In this document: positions 50,720-58,262 of the stretch, piece after piece
How the letters are laid out: every line of letters starts with the position of its first letter
Numbering within the stretch: the stretch's first letter is position 1
Source: DASSFZ01 sp035283185
GTDB taxonomy: Bacteria > Chloroflexota > Anaerolineae > Fen-1058
Assembly: GCA_035283185.1 (NCBI GenBank)
Contig: DATEUJ010000226.1
Span: forward strand, 91,029 to 155,028
DNA: 64,000 nt
Direction of reading: 5' to 3'
Made by a program: the position numbers and the translations under genes
Notes under the pieces: model-generated
Database searches by the model: none
Seen by the model: only the letters and a program-made list of their open reading frames with translations
Told to the model about the DNA's origin: nothing

Positions 50720-52225
50720 ATGTCCGCCGAAAGCCACAACCAACTGAAAAAGAACGTTCTCAGCACGTGGGATGTCATCTCGCAATCGCTGGCCTTTCTC
50801 GGGCCGGTGATGAGCATGGCCTTCCTCACCGGCTACATCGCCACCGCCGCCGGAGCGGCCGTCCCCCTGGCCGTGTTGCTCGGCGGCCTGACGATGATAG
50901 CCCTCGGCTACGTCGTGTCGCAGTTCGCCAGCCGCATTCATGCAGCGGGCGCCATCTACAACTACGCGGCCAAAGCCTTTGGGCCGGAGACGGGCTTCAT
51001 GGGCGGCTGGGTCTACCTGTTCGCCACGCTCCTGCTCACTCTCGCCATTATTGCCGGGGTGGCGGGCTGGACCACGGAGTTTCTGGCGATGGTCGGCATC
51101 CTTACACAGCCGGCCCCTTACCTGTGGCTGGGCGTGGCGGTCGTGGAGTGCATCGTGTTGTTCCTGCTGTCGTACTTCGACATTCGCATCTCCACGCGCA
51201 CCCAGTTGTGGCTGGTCTTCGGCTCGGTCACGCTGGTGGTGCTGCTGTCGGCCTTCGTCTTCATCAAGGGCGGGGCGGCCGGTCACAGCCTGACGCCGTT
51301 TTCGCCGGATGCGGCGGGAGGTCTGGAAGGACTGGCCTTCGGCATGATCTTCGCCATTCTCATGTACACCGGCTTCGAGTCGGCGGCGGTGCTCGCCGAA
51401 GAGACGGCGAATCCCAGGCGCTCGATGCCGATCGCCATCGTGGGCACGGTGGCGGCGGCGGTGCTGCTCTATACCTTCGTCACCTACTCCTACTCCATCG
51501 GCTTCGGCGTGGCCGATCCCAGCCCCTGGGCTGATCCCGCGACCCCGGCGCTCTTCAGCATTGCGGGCATCTACGGCGGCGATTGGCTGGTGGCGCTGGT
51601 CTTCCTGGCGGCGATCGTGGACGGCTTCGCGGTCGCGCTGGGATGTCTCACCACCTCCGCCCGCGTGGCGTTCGCCATCGCGCGCGACGGGGCGCTGCCG
51701 AGGATACTGTCGCGCACCCACCCCGAGCACAAGACGCCGCACATCGCCAACACCACAGTGCTGGGCCTGGCGCTGCTGGTGGCGGCAGCATTTGCCGTCT
51801 CCTTCCCGCCGGCCGAAGGCGCGACCACGGCGTATACTGTCGAGTTCGGCTATCTCGCCGGGATCGGCGCGATTTCCATCGAGGTCATCTATGTCTTCGT
51901 TTCCCTGGCGGCCATCGTCTGGTTCCGCCGCGAATTGAAGCAAGAATACTCGGTGGTCAAGCACCTGCTCGTGCCTATCGTGGCCATCGCCGGCGCCGGC
52001 GCGGCCCTCTACGGTTCAGTCAAATTCATACCGGAGGATCCGCTTCTGCAAACCATGCCTTACGTCGCGCTGGCATGGATCGTGCTGGGTTTGCTGTACA
52101 TCTTGGTCTTGCGCTTCACCAAACCGGCCCTGGTGGCCCAGATTGGCCGCGACTTGAGCGCGATGGAAGCGCCCGAGCCGGTCGACGTGCGGTTCGGTCA
52201 CGACCCGGCCGCGGGATCCCAATGA
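50720..52225 (+). CDS. APC-family amino acid/amine permease
   Basis: 501 residues; aggaggaaaac upstream. Twelve or so hydrophobic segments; LGPVMSMAFLTGYIATAAGAAVP spans helix 1-2 (unwound Gly-rich region), GFESAAVLAEETANPRRSMP is the APC signature loop after helix 6. It imports amino acids or amines by cation symport or exchange. Placed directly after the glutamylamide synthetase, it is the likely uptake system for the amine used by the cluster. Confidence 0.92.
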   Translation: MSAESHNQLKKNVLSTWDVISQSLAFLGPVMSMAFLTGYIATAAGAAVPLAVLLGGLTMIALGYVVSQFASRIHAAGAIYNYAAKAFGPETGFMGGWVYLFATLLLTLAIIAGVAGWTTEFLAMVGILTQPAPYLWLGVAVVECIVLFLLSYFDIRISTRTQLWLVFGSVTLVVLLSAFVFIKGGAAGHSLTPFSPDAAGGLEGLAFGMIFAILMYTGFESAAVLAEETANPRRSMPIAIVGTVAAAVLLYTFVTYSYSIGFGVADPSPWADPATPALFSIAGIYGGDWLVALVFLAAIVDGFAVALGCLTTSARVAFAIARDGALPRILSRTHPEHKTPHIANTTVLGLALLVAAAFAVSFPPAEGATTAYTVEFGYLAGIGAISIEVIYVFVSLAAIVWFRRELKQEYSVVKHLLVPIVAIAGAGAALYGSVKFIPEDPLLQTMPYVALAWIVLGLLYILVLRFTKPALVAQIGRDLSAMEAPEPVDVRFGHDPAAGSQ

Positions 52226-52229
52226 CGCC

Positions 52230-52315
52230 GAAGGCGTCTAACCCCGGCGCGCGTGCCGCTGAGGGCAACCGCAAGAGGGCAACCGCAAGGGTTGCCCCTA
52301 CGCACGTTAGGCTTG
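52230..52315. repeat. Intergenic hairpin repeats gggcaaccgcaagggttgcccctacg
   Basis: gggcaacc pairs with ggttgccc; flanked by ccccggcgcgcgtgcc and ccccggcgtgcatgcc direct repeats. Confidence 0.7.
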
Positions 52316-52360
52316 ACCCCGGCGTGCATGCCGTTGAATGACGCCAGGGGAGGTGCGAGG

Positions 52361-53071
52361 ATGGTCGAAGAGCTAGACGTCCTGGGTATGAGCGACGTGG
52401 AACTGAATACCCGGCTTCAACGCCTCGCCGGCAGTGGGCACAAGATCGTCCTCCGCAACACGCACGCCCGGCACAACCTGGTCGTCGACGTCAGCGGCGA
52501 TCTCGAAGTCGTGATCGAGGGCAGCGCCGGGTCTTACTGCTGCAGGTTTCTGAACGGGCCGGTGGTCACCGTCACCGGCAGCGTGGGCCGGTACGCCGCG
52601 GACAACATGCTCGGCGGAAAGCTGATCGTGCGCGGCAATGCCGGCAGCAGCCTGGCGCCCTCGATGATCGGCGGCACGGTGCTGGTGCGCGGCTCGGCCG
52701 GCAGCCGCGCGGGGTATGGCCTCAAAGGCGGAACCCTCATTGTATGCGGCGACGTGGGGACGCTCGCCGGCCAGCACATGCTGGGCGGGCGCATCGTCCT
52801 CCTCGGTAAAGCGGGCGAAGGCACGGGCGAGTCCATGGTCGGCGGCGCTATCACCTACCGACCCGGCGCGATTGCCGGTGCAGGCAGCCATGCCCACGCC
52901 CGCCCGCTCGAACCCGCTGAGTCCGAATCGCTGGCGGCGCTCTTCGCCGAGCATCACATCCAGGCCGAGCCGGGAGAGTTCGAGTGTCTTGTCCCGAGGC
53001 CGGGCAAGTACAGATTTCAGCGAGTTGAGCCGGCCGGCGCGCCGGAGAAAATGCTGATGGCTGATGGCTGA
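52361..53071 (+). CDS. GXGXG-motif protein (glutamate synthase beta-helix domain), copy 1
   Basis: 236 residues from the ATG at 52361 (ggggaggtgcgagg upstream). Right-handed beta-helix pattern with recurring G-x-x-G-x-x-x-G turns (VRGNAGSSL, VRGSAGSRAGYGLKGG, CGDVGTLAGQHMLGG). This is the C-terminal GltB domain as a separate protein, as in GlxC/MgsB-type complexes. It probably serves as scaffold or ammonia/amine channel between amidotransferase and FMN domain. A second such gene lies at 54145-54846; two in one cluster is unusual. The final MLMADG is encoded by a gatggctgatggc repeat. Confidence 0.85.
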   Translation: MVEELDVLGMSDVELNTRLQRLAGSGHKIVLRNTHARHNLVVDVSGDLEVVIEGSAGSYCCRFLNGPVVTVTGSVGRYAADNMLGGKLIVRGNAGSSLAPSMIGGTVLVRGSAGSRAGYGLKGGTLIVCGDVGTLAGQHMLGGRIVLLGKAGEGTGESMVGGAITYRPGAIAGAGSHAHARPLEPAESESLAALFAEHHIQAEPGEFECLVPRPGKYRFQRVEPAGAPEKMLMADG

Positions 53072-53200
53072 TGGCTGATGGCGAATGGCGAATGGCTGAT
53101 GACCGATCACTGATGACTGATTACTGATGACTGATTACTGATTACTGATGGCACTGCTATAAGCTATCTGCCATCTGCTATTCGCCATCTGCAATACGCA
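53055..53200. repeat. Mixed intergenic repeats, gatggctgatgg, gatgactgatt and ctatctgccatc types
   Basis: Three families in a row: gctgatggctgatggcgaatggc, then ctgatgactgattactgatg, then the mirrored agctatctgccatctgc. The first supplies the stop of the preceding gene. Confidence 0.85.
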
Positions 53201-53212
53201 AGGAGGTCGCTT

Positions 53213-54157
53213 ATGTGCGGAATTGGCGGTGTCAAGTTATCCGAGCCGGGGAATATCGGCGAGCGCCTGGTGCAGATGATGTCGGCGCTGCGCCACCGGG
53301 GCACGGATTCGACCGGCTTCGCACTCTACGGGCCGTGGCAAGAGGATCGATTGATCGTCCGTTTGCGCGTGGCCGATCGCGAACGGCTCGCCGAGACGCT
53401 CAATCGCATCGAGGCGGCTCTGCGCCAGGCGGGCGGCGAGCTGGTCAGCCCGCCGACGTGGGACAAAGCGGATCGGGCCAGGGATGCGTTCGTGCGGCTC
53501 GAAGTGACTCCCACGGTGGATGTGGAGCGGGCCACGGCGGCGTGGATCGCGCTGGGCCCTTCGGCTTCGCTCAGGGTAAACTCCGTCGAGGTTCACTCGT
53601 TCGGCCACTCGCTCGAGATCGTCAAAGACGTGGGCGACGCGCTCGCCGTGGCCGAACGGCATGACATTCGGGGCTTCACAGGCTCGCACGGGCTGGGCCA
53701 CTGCCGCCTGGCCACCGAGAGCGAGGTCGACGTGGCGCACGGCCATCCTTTCTGGGCGCGGCCCTTTCCCGACGTGTCCATCGTGCACAACGGGCAGATC
53801 ACCAACTACTTCAAATCGCGGCGACTGCTCGAACAGGAAGGCTACCAGTTTTCGAGCGACAACGACTCCGAGCTGATCTCGGTCTTGATCGCCGACCGAA
53901 TGAAGCACGGGCAGACGTTCGAGGAAGCTCTGCGGTATTCGGTCACGGCGCTGGACGGCGTGTTTACCTATCTGCTCTCCATCCCCGAAGGCATCGGCCT
54001 GGCGAAGGATCGGCTCGCCATCAAGCCCATGATCTCCGCCGAGACGGGCGGGGTCACGGTGATGGCGACTGAAGAGCAAGCCATCCGGCAGGTGCTGCGC
54101 GACGAAATCACTACGAAGAGTTACGCTCAGGGAGAGGTCGTGATATGGGAACGATGA
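53213..54157 (+). CDS. Class II glutamine amidotransferase domain protein (GltB N-terminal-like; GlxB/MgsA type)
   Basis: 314 residues; aaggaggtcgctt upstream. MCGIGG places the catalytic Cys at position 2 after Met removal; RHRGTDSTG, GLGHCRLATES, VHNGQITNY and SDNDSELI are class II amidotransferase motifs. As a separate protein it matches the A subunit of N-methylglutamate synthase or GlxB. It would release ammonia or an amine from a gamma-glutamyl amide and pass it to the FMN subunit. Near residues 116-123 the run PSASLRVNS is encoded by a cccttcggcttcgctcaggg repeat. It overlaps the next gene by 13 bases. Confidence 0.88.
   Translation: MCGIGGVKLSEPGNIGERLVQMMSALRHRGTDSTGFALYGPWQEDRLIVRLRVADRERLAETLNRIEAALRQAGGELVSPPTWDKADRARDAFVRLEVTPTVDVERATAAWIALGPSASLRVNSVEVHSFGHSLEIVKDVGDALAVAERHDIRGFTGSHGLGHCRLATESEVDVAHGHPFWARPFPDVSIVHNGQITNYFKSRRLLEQEGYQFSSDNDSELISVLIADRMKHGQTFEEALRYSVTALDGVFTYLLSIPEGIGLAKDRLAIKPMISAETGGVTVMATEEQAIRQVLRDEITTKSYAQGEVVIWER
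53557..53578. repeat. In-frame cccttcggcttcgctcaggg repeat in the amidotransferase gene
   Basis: The complement of this element ends the small gene near 34836, so it is a dispersed repeat. It adds about 8 residues to this protein. Confidence 0.65.
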
Positions 54158-54846
54158 CGGTGGTCCGTCTCGACGCGGACACGCTGACGCCGCGTCAACT
54201 GAACGAGAAGCTGAGAGAGCTGCTGGCGAGCGGCGCGGAGGCCGTCGTCGAGAATCCGCGCTCGCGCCACAACCTGGGGGTGGCCTTGCCCGGCCCGGGG
54301 CACGTCACCTTCAAAGGCAGCGTCGGTTACTACTGCGGCGGATTGAGCAACGGCGGCTCGATCGCGATCGCGGGCAACGCCGGCTGGGGCATCGGTGAGT
54401 CGATGGCGAACGGTTTCATCCGCGTGCGCGGCAGCGTGGGACAGAGCATCGGCGCGTCGCTGCGAGGTGGCACGATCGTGGTCGAGGGCGACGCCGGTCC
54501 GCGCGCCGGGGTGGCCCAGAAGGGCGGCGTGGTGGTCGTCGGTGGGAACATCGGCTTTCTCTCCGGCTTCATGGCCCAGCGCGGAAAGTTGATCGCGCTG
54601 GGAGACGCCTCCGACGGCGTGGGCGACTCGCTCTACGAAGGCAACATCTTCGTGGCGGGGCGCATTCATGGGTTGGGCATCGACGCCGTGATCGCTCCAC
54701 CGATGCCCGAGGAGATCGACGAGATCGAGTCCATCATCGCGGAAGTCGGCTTCCCGCTGAAGCCGAGGGAATGGAAGAAAGTCGTCGCCGGGCGCAAACT
54801 TTGGTACTTCGACAAACGGGAGGGCCAGACATGGCTCAAGGTGTGA
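54145..54846 (+). CDS. GXGXG-motif protein (glutamate synthase beta-helix domain), copy 2
   Basis: 233 residues, overlapping the amidotransferase gene by 13 bases and the FMN-domain gene by 16 bases, so the three are translationally coupled. Repeated turns GNAGWGIGESMANG, GSVGQSIGASLRGG, GDAGPRAGVAQKGG define the beta-helix. The C-terminal tail (about 180-233) has PPMPEEIDEIESIIAE and resembles the tail of GlxC/MgsB proteins. This coupled copy, rather than the one at 52361-53071, is the likely core B subunit of the synthase. Confidence 0.88.
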   Translation: MGTMTVVRLDADTLTPRQLNEKLRELLASGAEAVVENPRSRHNLGVALPGPGHVTFKGSVGYYCGGLSNGGSIAIAGNAGWGIGESMANGFIRVRGSVGQSIGASLRGGTIVVEGDAGPRAGVAQKGGVVVVGGNIGFLSGFMAQRGKLIALGDASDGVGDSLYEGNIFVAGRIHGLGIDAVIAPPMPEEIDEIESIIAEVGFPLKPREWKKVVAGRKLWYFDKREGQTWLKV

Positions 54847-56168
54847 ACCACAGGCTGCCGCAGATGGGGCGGAGCAAGATCTGGACGCCTCACGTCATCG
54901 AGGACATTCAGGCAAAGGCCGAACTGGGCCATTACCAGATTCGGGGCTTCTCGACGTTCTTCAACATTCCCACGCTGGATCAGTTGACGTTTCTGCCGGC
55001 GGCGATGACGCGCCTGCCGCTGGAAGGCTATCGCGAGTTCTGCGAGACGAAGACGGTTCTGGGCGGCGGCAAGCCGGATCGGGTGAGCCAGCCGCTCGAG
55101 CTGGACATCCCGATCTACATCGCCTCGATGAGTTTCGGCGCGCTCAGCCGCAACGCCAAGGTCTCGCTCGGCCTCGGCGCGTCCGCCGTCGGCACATGCA
55201 CCTCGACGGGCGAAGGCGGGATGCTGGAGGACGAGCGCCAGGCGTCCAAGAAGCTCATCTACCAGATCACGCCGAGCCGTTACCAGCTCGACCTCGATCA
55301 CTTGAGACGCGCCGACGCGGTCGAGATCGCGGTGGGGCAGGGGGCCAAGCCCGGCACGGGCGGCGTGCTGCTGGGCGCGAAGGTGATCGACAAAGTCGTC
55401 GAGATGCGACAACTGCCGAAGGGGATCGATCAGCGCTCGTCGGTGCGCCACCCGGACTTCCTCGGCGCGGACGACATGCAAATCAAAATCGAAGAGCTGC
55501 GCGATGCGACCGGCTACCGCGTGCCGATCTTCTGCAAGCTGCCCGCCTGCCGCGTGACGCAGGACGTGAAGATCGCGGCCAAGTCCGGCATCGACGTGAT
55601 CGTGATCGACGGCATGGAAGGCGGCACCGGCGCGTCGCCCGAATTTCTGCTCGATCACACCGGCATTCCGACGATGGCCGCCATTCCCGCCGCGCGACGC
55701 GCCTTGGAAGAGATCGGCATGTACGGCAAAGTCTCGCTCGTCGTGTCGGGCGGACTCAAGAGCGGCGCCGATGTGGCGAAGGCTTTGGCGCTGGGCGCGG
55801 ATGCGGTGGCGTTCGGTACGGCGGCGCTCATCGCGCTCAACTGCAACGCGCCGCTGTACGAAGAAGACTACGCCGCGCTGGGCACGGCGCCGGGCTACTG
55901 CTATCATTGCCACACCGGGCGCTGCCCCGTCGGCGTGACGACTCAGGATGAGGAGCTGCAGAAGCGGCTCGACCCCGAGAAAGCAGGCGAGCGCATCGCC
56001 AGTTTCCTGCGGGCGGTGACGATGGAAGTCACGATGATCGCCAAGTCGTGCGGCAAGTCCAACGTCCACAATCTGGAGCCGGAAGACATGCGCGCGCTCA
56101 CGCTCGAAGCCTCGGCGATGACGGGCGTGCCACTGGCAGGCGTAGATAAAGTGGTTGCGCCCTGGTGA
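54831..56168 (+). CDS. Glutamate synthase FMN/Fe-S domain protein (GltB2-like; GlxD/MgsC type)
   Basis: 445 residues from the ATG at 54831. YIASMSFGALSRNAKVSLG, GTCTSTGEGGM, DGMEGGTGASPEF and SGGLKSGADVAKALALGAD cover the FMN barrel; CYHCHTGRCPVG holds the Cys ligands for the Fe-S cluster. It combines 2-oxoglutarate with ammonia or an amine delivered by the amidotransferase to form glutamate or an N-alkylglutamate. With the three preceding genes it forms a complete split synthase of the N-methylglutamate-synthase type. Electron donor is probably ferredoxin or NAD(P)H; not visible. Confidence 0.9.
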   Translation: MAQGVNHRLPQMGRSKIWTPHVIEDIQAKAELGHYQIRGFSTFFNIPTLDQLTFLPAAMTRLPLEGYREFCETKTVLGGGKPDRVSQPLELDIPIYIASMSFGALSRNAKVSLGLGASAVGTCTSTGEGGMLEDERQASKKLIYQITPSRYQLDLDHLRRADAVEIAVGQGAKPGTGGVLLGAKVIDKVVEMRQLPKGIDQRSSVRHPDFLGADDMQIKIEELRDATGYRVPIFCKLPACRVTQDVKIAAKSGIDVIVIDGMEGGTGASPEFLLDHTGIPTMAAIPAARRALEEIGMYGKVSLVVSGGLKSGADVAKALALGADAVAFGTAALIALNCNAPLYEEDYAALGTAPGYCYHCHTGRCPVGVTTQDEELQKRLDPEKAGERIASFLRAVTMEVTMIAKSCGKSNVHNLEPEDMRALTLEASAMTGVPLAGVDKVVAPW

Positions 56169-56207
56169 GCGCTGAAGGCGCTGACGTATTGAGGCGCTGA
56201 AGGCGTT

Positions 56208-56214
56208 GTTAGGT
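56208..56214 (+). other. Integron core-site-like GTTAGGT (left boundary)
   Basis: Matches the GTTRRRY consensus of integron recombination sites. It is the exact complement of ACCTAAC at 57723-57729, the other end of the insert. Confidence 0.6.
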
Positions 56215-56250
56215 TTTGCAAGCTTCATTCATGAAGGAGGAGACTGAACT

Positions 56251-56619
56251 ATGTCAGACACGAGGATAGTGCTTTCAGGATTATGGGTAGCTCTGATGTT
56301 GACCTATCTTTTAGGGGATGTGCTGCGGATATTTGCCGGCGATTTTGAACCGGGAAAACTCGCAAGAGGCTTTCAGGCAACTCAGGCAACATGGTTGCTC
56401 ATTGCAGTCATCATGTTGATTCCGATTGTTATGGTTGTGCTGAACCTGACGTTGGCGTATCCCGCGATCCGCTGGGCAAACATCATCGTAGCCATACTCG
56501 TTGTTGTCTTCAATCTCTTTGGCTTGCCTTACAAGGGCGCGTATGACAATTTCCTGATCATTGTGAGCTTCGTATTCAATGCATTGACTGTCTGGTATGC
56601 ATGGAATTGGGTCGCTTAG
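56251..56619 (+). CDS. Small four-helix membrane protein, DUF6326-like
   Basis: 122 residues; aaggagg upstream. Four hydrophobic segments (about 8-24, 45-70, 76-93, 100-120). IVLSGLWVALMLTYLLGDVLRI resembles the opening of DUF6326 proteins, whose function is unknown. Base composition is lower in G+C than the flanking operon. It is the first gene of the integron-cassette-like insert. Confidence 0.7.
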   Translation: MSDTRIVLSGLWVALMLTYLLGDVLRIFAGDFEPGKLARGFQATQATWLLIAVIMLIPIVMVVLNLTLAYPAIRWANIIVAILVVVFNLFGLPYKGAYDNFLIIVSFVFNALTVWYAWNWVA

Positions 56620-56735
56620 TGTAGCGTTCAATGAGCTGAGAAGTACATTGTGAAGAGTGGCGGTCACTCGTCAGATCGGACTATTCCGGAAGCTCTCTTC
56701 TTCGCGCACGATCAAGGCAATCTCGGAGGAAACTC

Positions 56736-57728
56736 GTGAAAGCGATTGTACACACCAAATATGGACCACCGGATGAGCTTCAACTCAAAGAGGTCGAGAA
56801 ACCCGTACCAAAGGACGATGAAGTCCTGATCAAGATCCATGCGACAACGGTGACGACTTCAGACTGTAACATTCGCAATTTCACATTTGTGCCTAAACTG
56901 TTCCTGCTCCCCTCGCGAGTGCAACTTGGTTTCAACAAGCCAAAAAACAATATTCTGGGGATTGATCTGGCCGGAGAAATTGAAGCTGCAGGCAAAGACG
57001 TAAAACGATTTAGAGAAGGTGACCAGGTTTTTGGAACAGCCGAACCCGCTCTTGGCGCTCATGCTCAGCACATCTGCATACCCGAAGACGGGATACTGGC
57101 GAATAAGCCGGCCAACACGACCTGGGAGGAAGCCGCCGCCATTCCCTTGGCGGGGAATACCGCGCTCTATTTCATTCGGGATCAAGGGAATGTCCAGGCC
57201 GGACAAGAAGTCCTGATCCATGGCGCTTCGGGAGGTATCGGGACATTTGCGGCCCAGCTGGCCAAATACTATGGCGCGAGAGTGACCGGGGTCTGCAGCA
57301 CCGCGAATGTCGAAATGGTGAAATCGCTGGGAGCCGATCAGGTCATCGACTACACCAAAGAGGATTTCACCAAAACCGGCCAGACCTATGATGTGATTTT
57401 CGATGTGGTTGGCAAAACTTCGTATTCACGCAGTAGGCGTGCGCTAAAGAAGCATGGGGTCTATCTTGCGACTCTCCCAACCGCGGCGACTCTTCTTCAA
57501 ATGGGGTGGACGTCAATAGTCGACGACAAGAAAGTCAAAAACGGGAATGCGCTTCCTAACGTTGAGAATCTGATCTTCTTGAGAGAGCTTACTGAGGCGG
57601 GAAAGCTAAGAGCGGTCATTGATAGACGCTATCCGTTGGAACAGACTGCCGAGGCCTTCAGGTATGTTGAGAAAGGGCATAAAAAGGGCAATGTCGTCAT
57701 CACTGTGGAACATAGTAGCAAAACCTAA
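56736..57728 (+). CDS. Zinc-free MDR oxidoreductase (quinone oxidoreductase/enoyl reductase type)
   Basis: 330 residues, GTG start with cggagga upstream. LIHGASGGIGTFAAQLAKYYGA is the NADP-binding motif; no zinc ligands are present; NIRNFTFVPKLF and GIDLAGEIEAAGKDV match the group of NADPH-dependent quinone or enone reductases often linked to stress response. Codon use and G+C are clearly lower than in neighbours, consistent with lateral transfer. Its stop codon overlaps the attC-like site. Confidence 0.88.
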   Translation: MKAIVHTKYGPPDELQLKEVEKPVPKDDEVLIKIHATTVTTSDCNIRNFTFVPKLFLLPSRVQLGFNKPKNNILGIDLAGEIEAAGKDVKRFREGDQVFGTAEPALGAHAQHICIPEDGILANKPANTTWEEAAAIPLAGNTALYFIRDQGNVQAGQEVLIHGASGGIGTFAAQLAKYYGARVTGVCSTANVEMVKSLGADQVIDYTKEDFTKTGQTYDVIFDVVGKTSYSRSRRALKKHGVYLATLPTAATLLQMGWTSIVDDKKVKNGNALPNVENLIFLRELTEAGKLRAVIDRRYPLEQTAEAFRYVEKGHKKGNVVITVEHSSKT

Positions 57729-57785
57729 CAACGGGTTGCAGCCGACGTTGCTCCGCTGCGCTCCGCAACGCGGCTGAACCCGACC
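57723..57785 (+). other. attC-like recombination site (integron cassette end)
   Basis: ACCTAAC (inverse core, RYYYAAC) is followed by arm cgggttgcagccg, which pairs with cggctgaacccg except for one extra G, the expected unpaired base of an attC arm. The centre cgttgc...gcaacg forms an inner hairpin. The terminal GTTRRRY is not present, so the right boundary is degraded. Confidence 0.65.
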
Positions 57786-57828
57786 GATCGACCGACCTAG
57801 GGACTACCTCAAACGAAATCTGGCGTCT

Positions 57829-57886
57829 GGAGTGCAGGCTTCAGCCTGCGAAAGCCGAAGATATGGCGGCCTGAAGGTCGCACTCC
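57829..57886. repeat. Three-way-junction palindrome, ggagtgc...gcactcc
   Basis: Outer arms 57829-57835 and 57880-57886; inner hairpin caggct-tc-agcctg. It is the sister of 22641-22696. Confidence 0.8.
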
Positions 57887-57920
57887 TGAAATTTCGACTC
57901 ACTTCTCGGTGGAGAGGATG

Positions 57921-58205
57921 ATGGGCGCCCGGCGAATCGAGGGGATTGAACGGGGTGCTCCGATTACGATCACCGTCAACGGCCAGCCGGTGCCTGCGTA
58001 CGCGGGCGAGAGCATCGCCGCCGCACTGATGGCCGCCGGATGGCGCGCCTTTCGTCGTACGGAGACCGGCCACGCGCCGCGCGGGTTCTTCTGCGGCATG
58101 GGCATATGCTTCGACTGCCTCGTGACCGTCGACGGCGCGCCCAACGTCCGCAGTTGCATGACGGAAGTGCATGAGGGGTGTGTGATCCAAACCGCAGAAA
58201 CGTAA
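57921..58205 (+). CDS. [2Fe-2S] subunit of an HcnA/opine-oxidase-type dehydrogenase
   Basis: 94 residues. TITVNGQPVPAYAGESIAAALMAAG is the plant-ferredoxin-like fold of HcnA/SoxA-N proteins; CGMGICFDC followed by C at SCMTEV gives the four Cys ligands. It is the small subunit of heterotrimeric HcnABC-type amine dehydrogenases and transfers electrons from the flavin subunits. ATG at 57918, ATG at 57921 and GTG at 57909 are all possible starts; ggagagg lies directly before them. Confidence 0.85.
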   Translation: MGARRIEGIERGAPITITVNGQPVPAYAGESIAAALMAAGWRAFRRTETGHAPRGFFCGMGICFDCLVTVDGAPNVRSCMTEVHEGCVIQTAET

Positions 58206-58258
58206 AGCGTGTTGCGTGTTCCGTTACGCAATACGCATCACGCAATATGGGATAAGCA
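58206..58258. repeat. Intergenic repeat, gcgtgttgcgtgttccg family
   Basis: gcgtgttgcgtgttcc pairs loosely with ttacgcaatacgcatcacgcaat in the gap between the A and B subunit genes. Confidence 0.7.
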
Positions 58259-58262
58259 GGCG

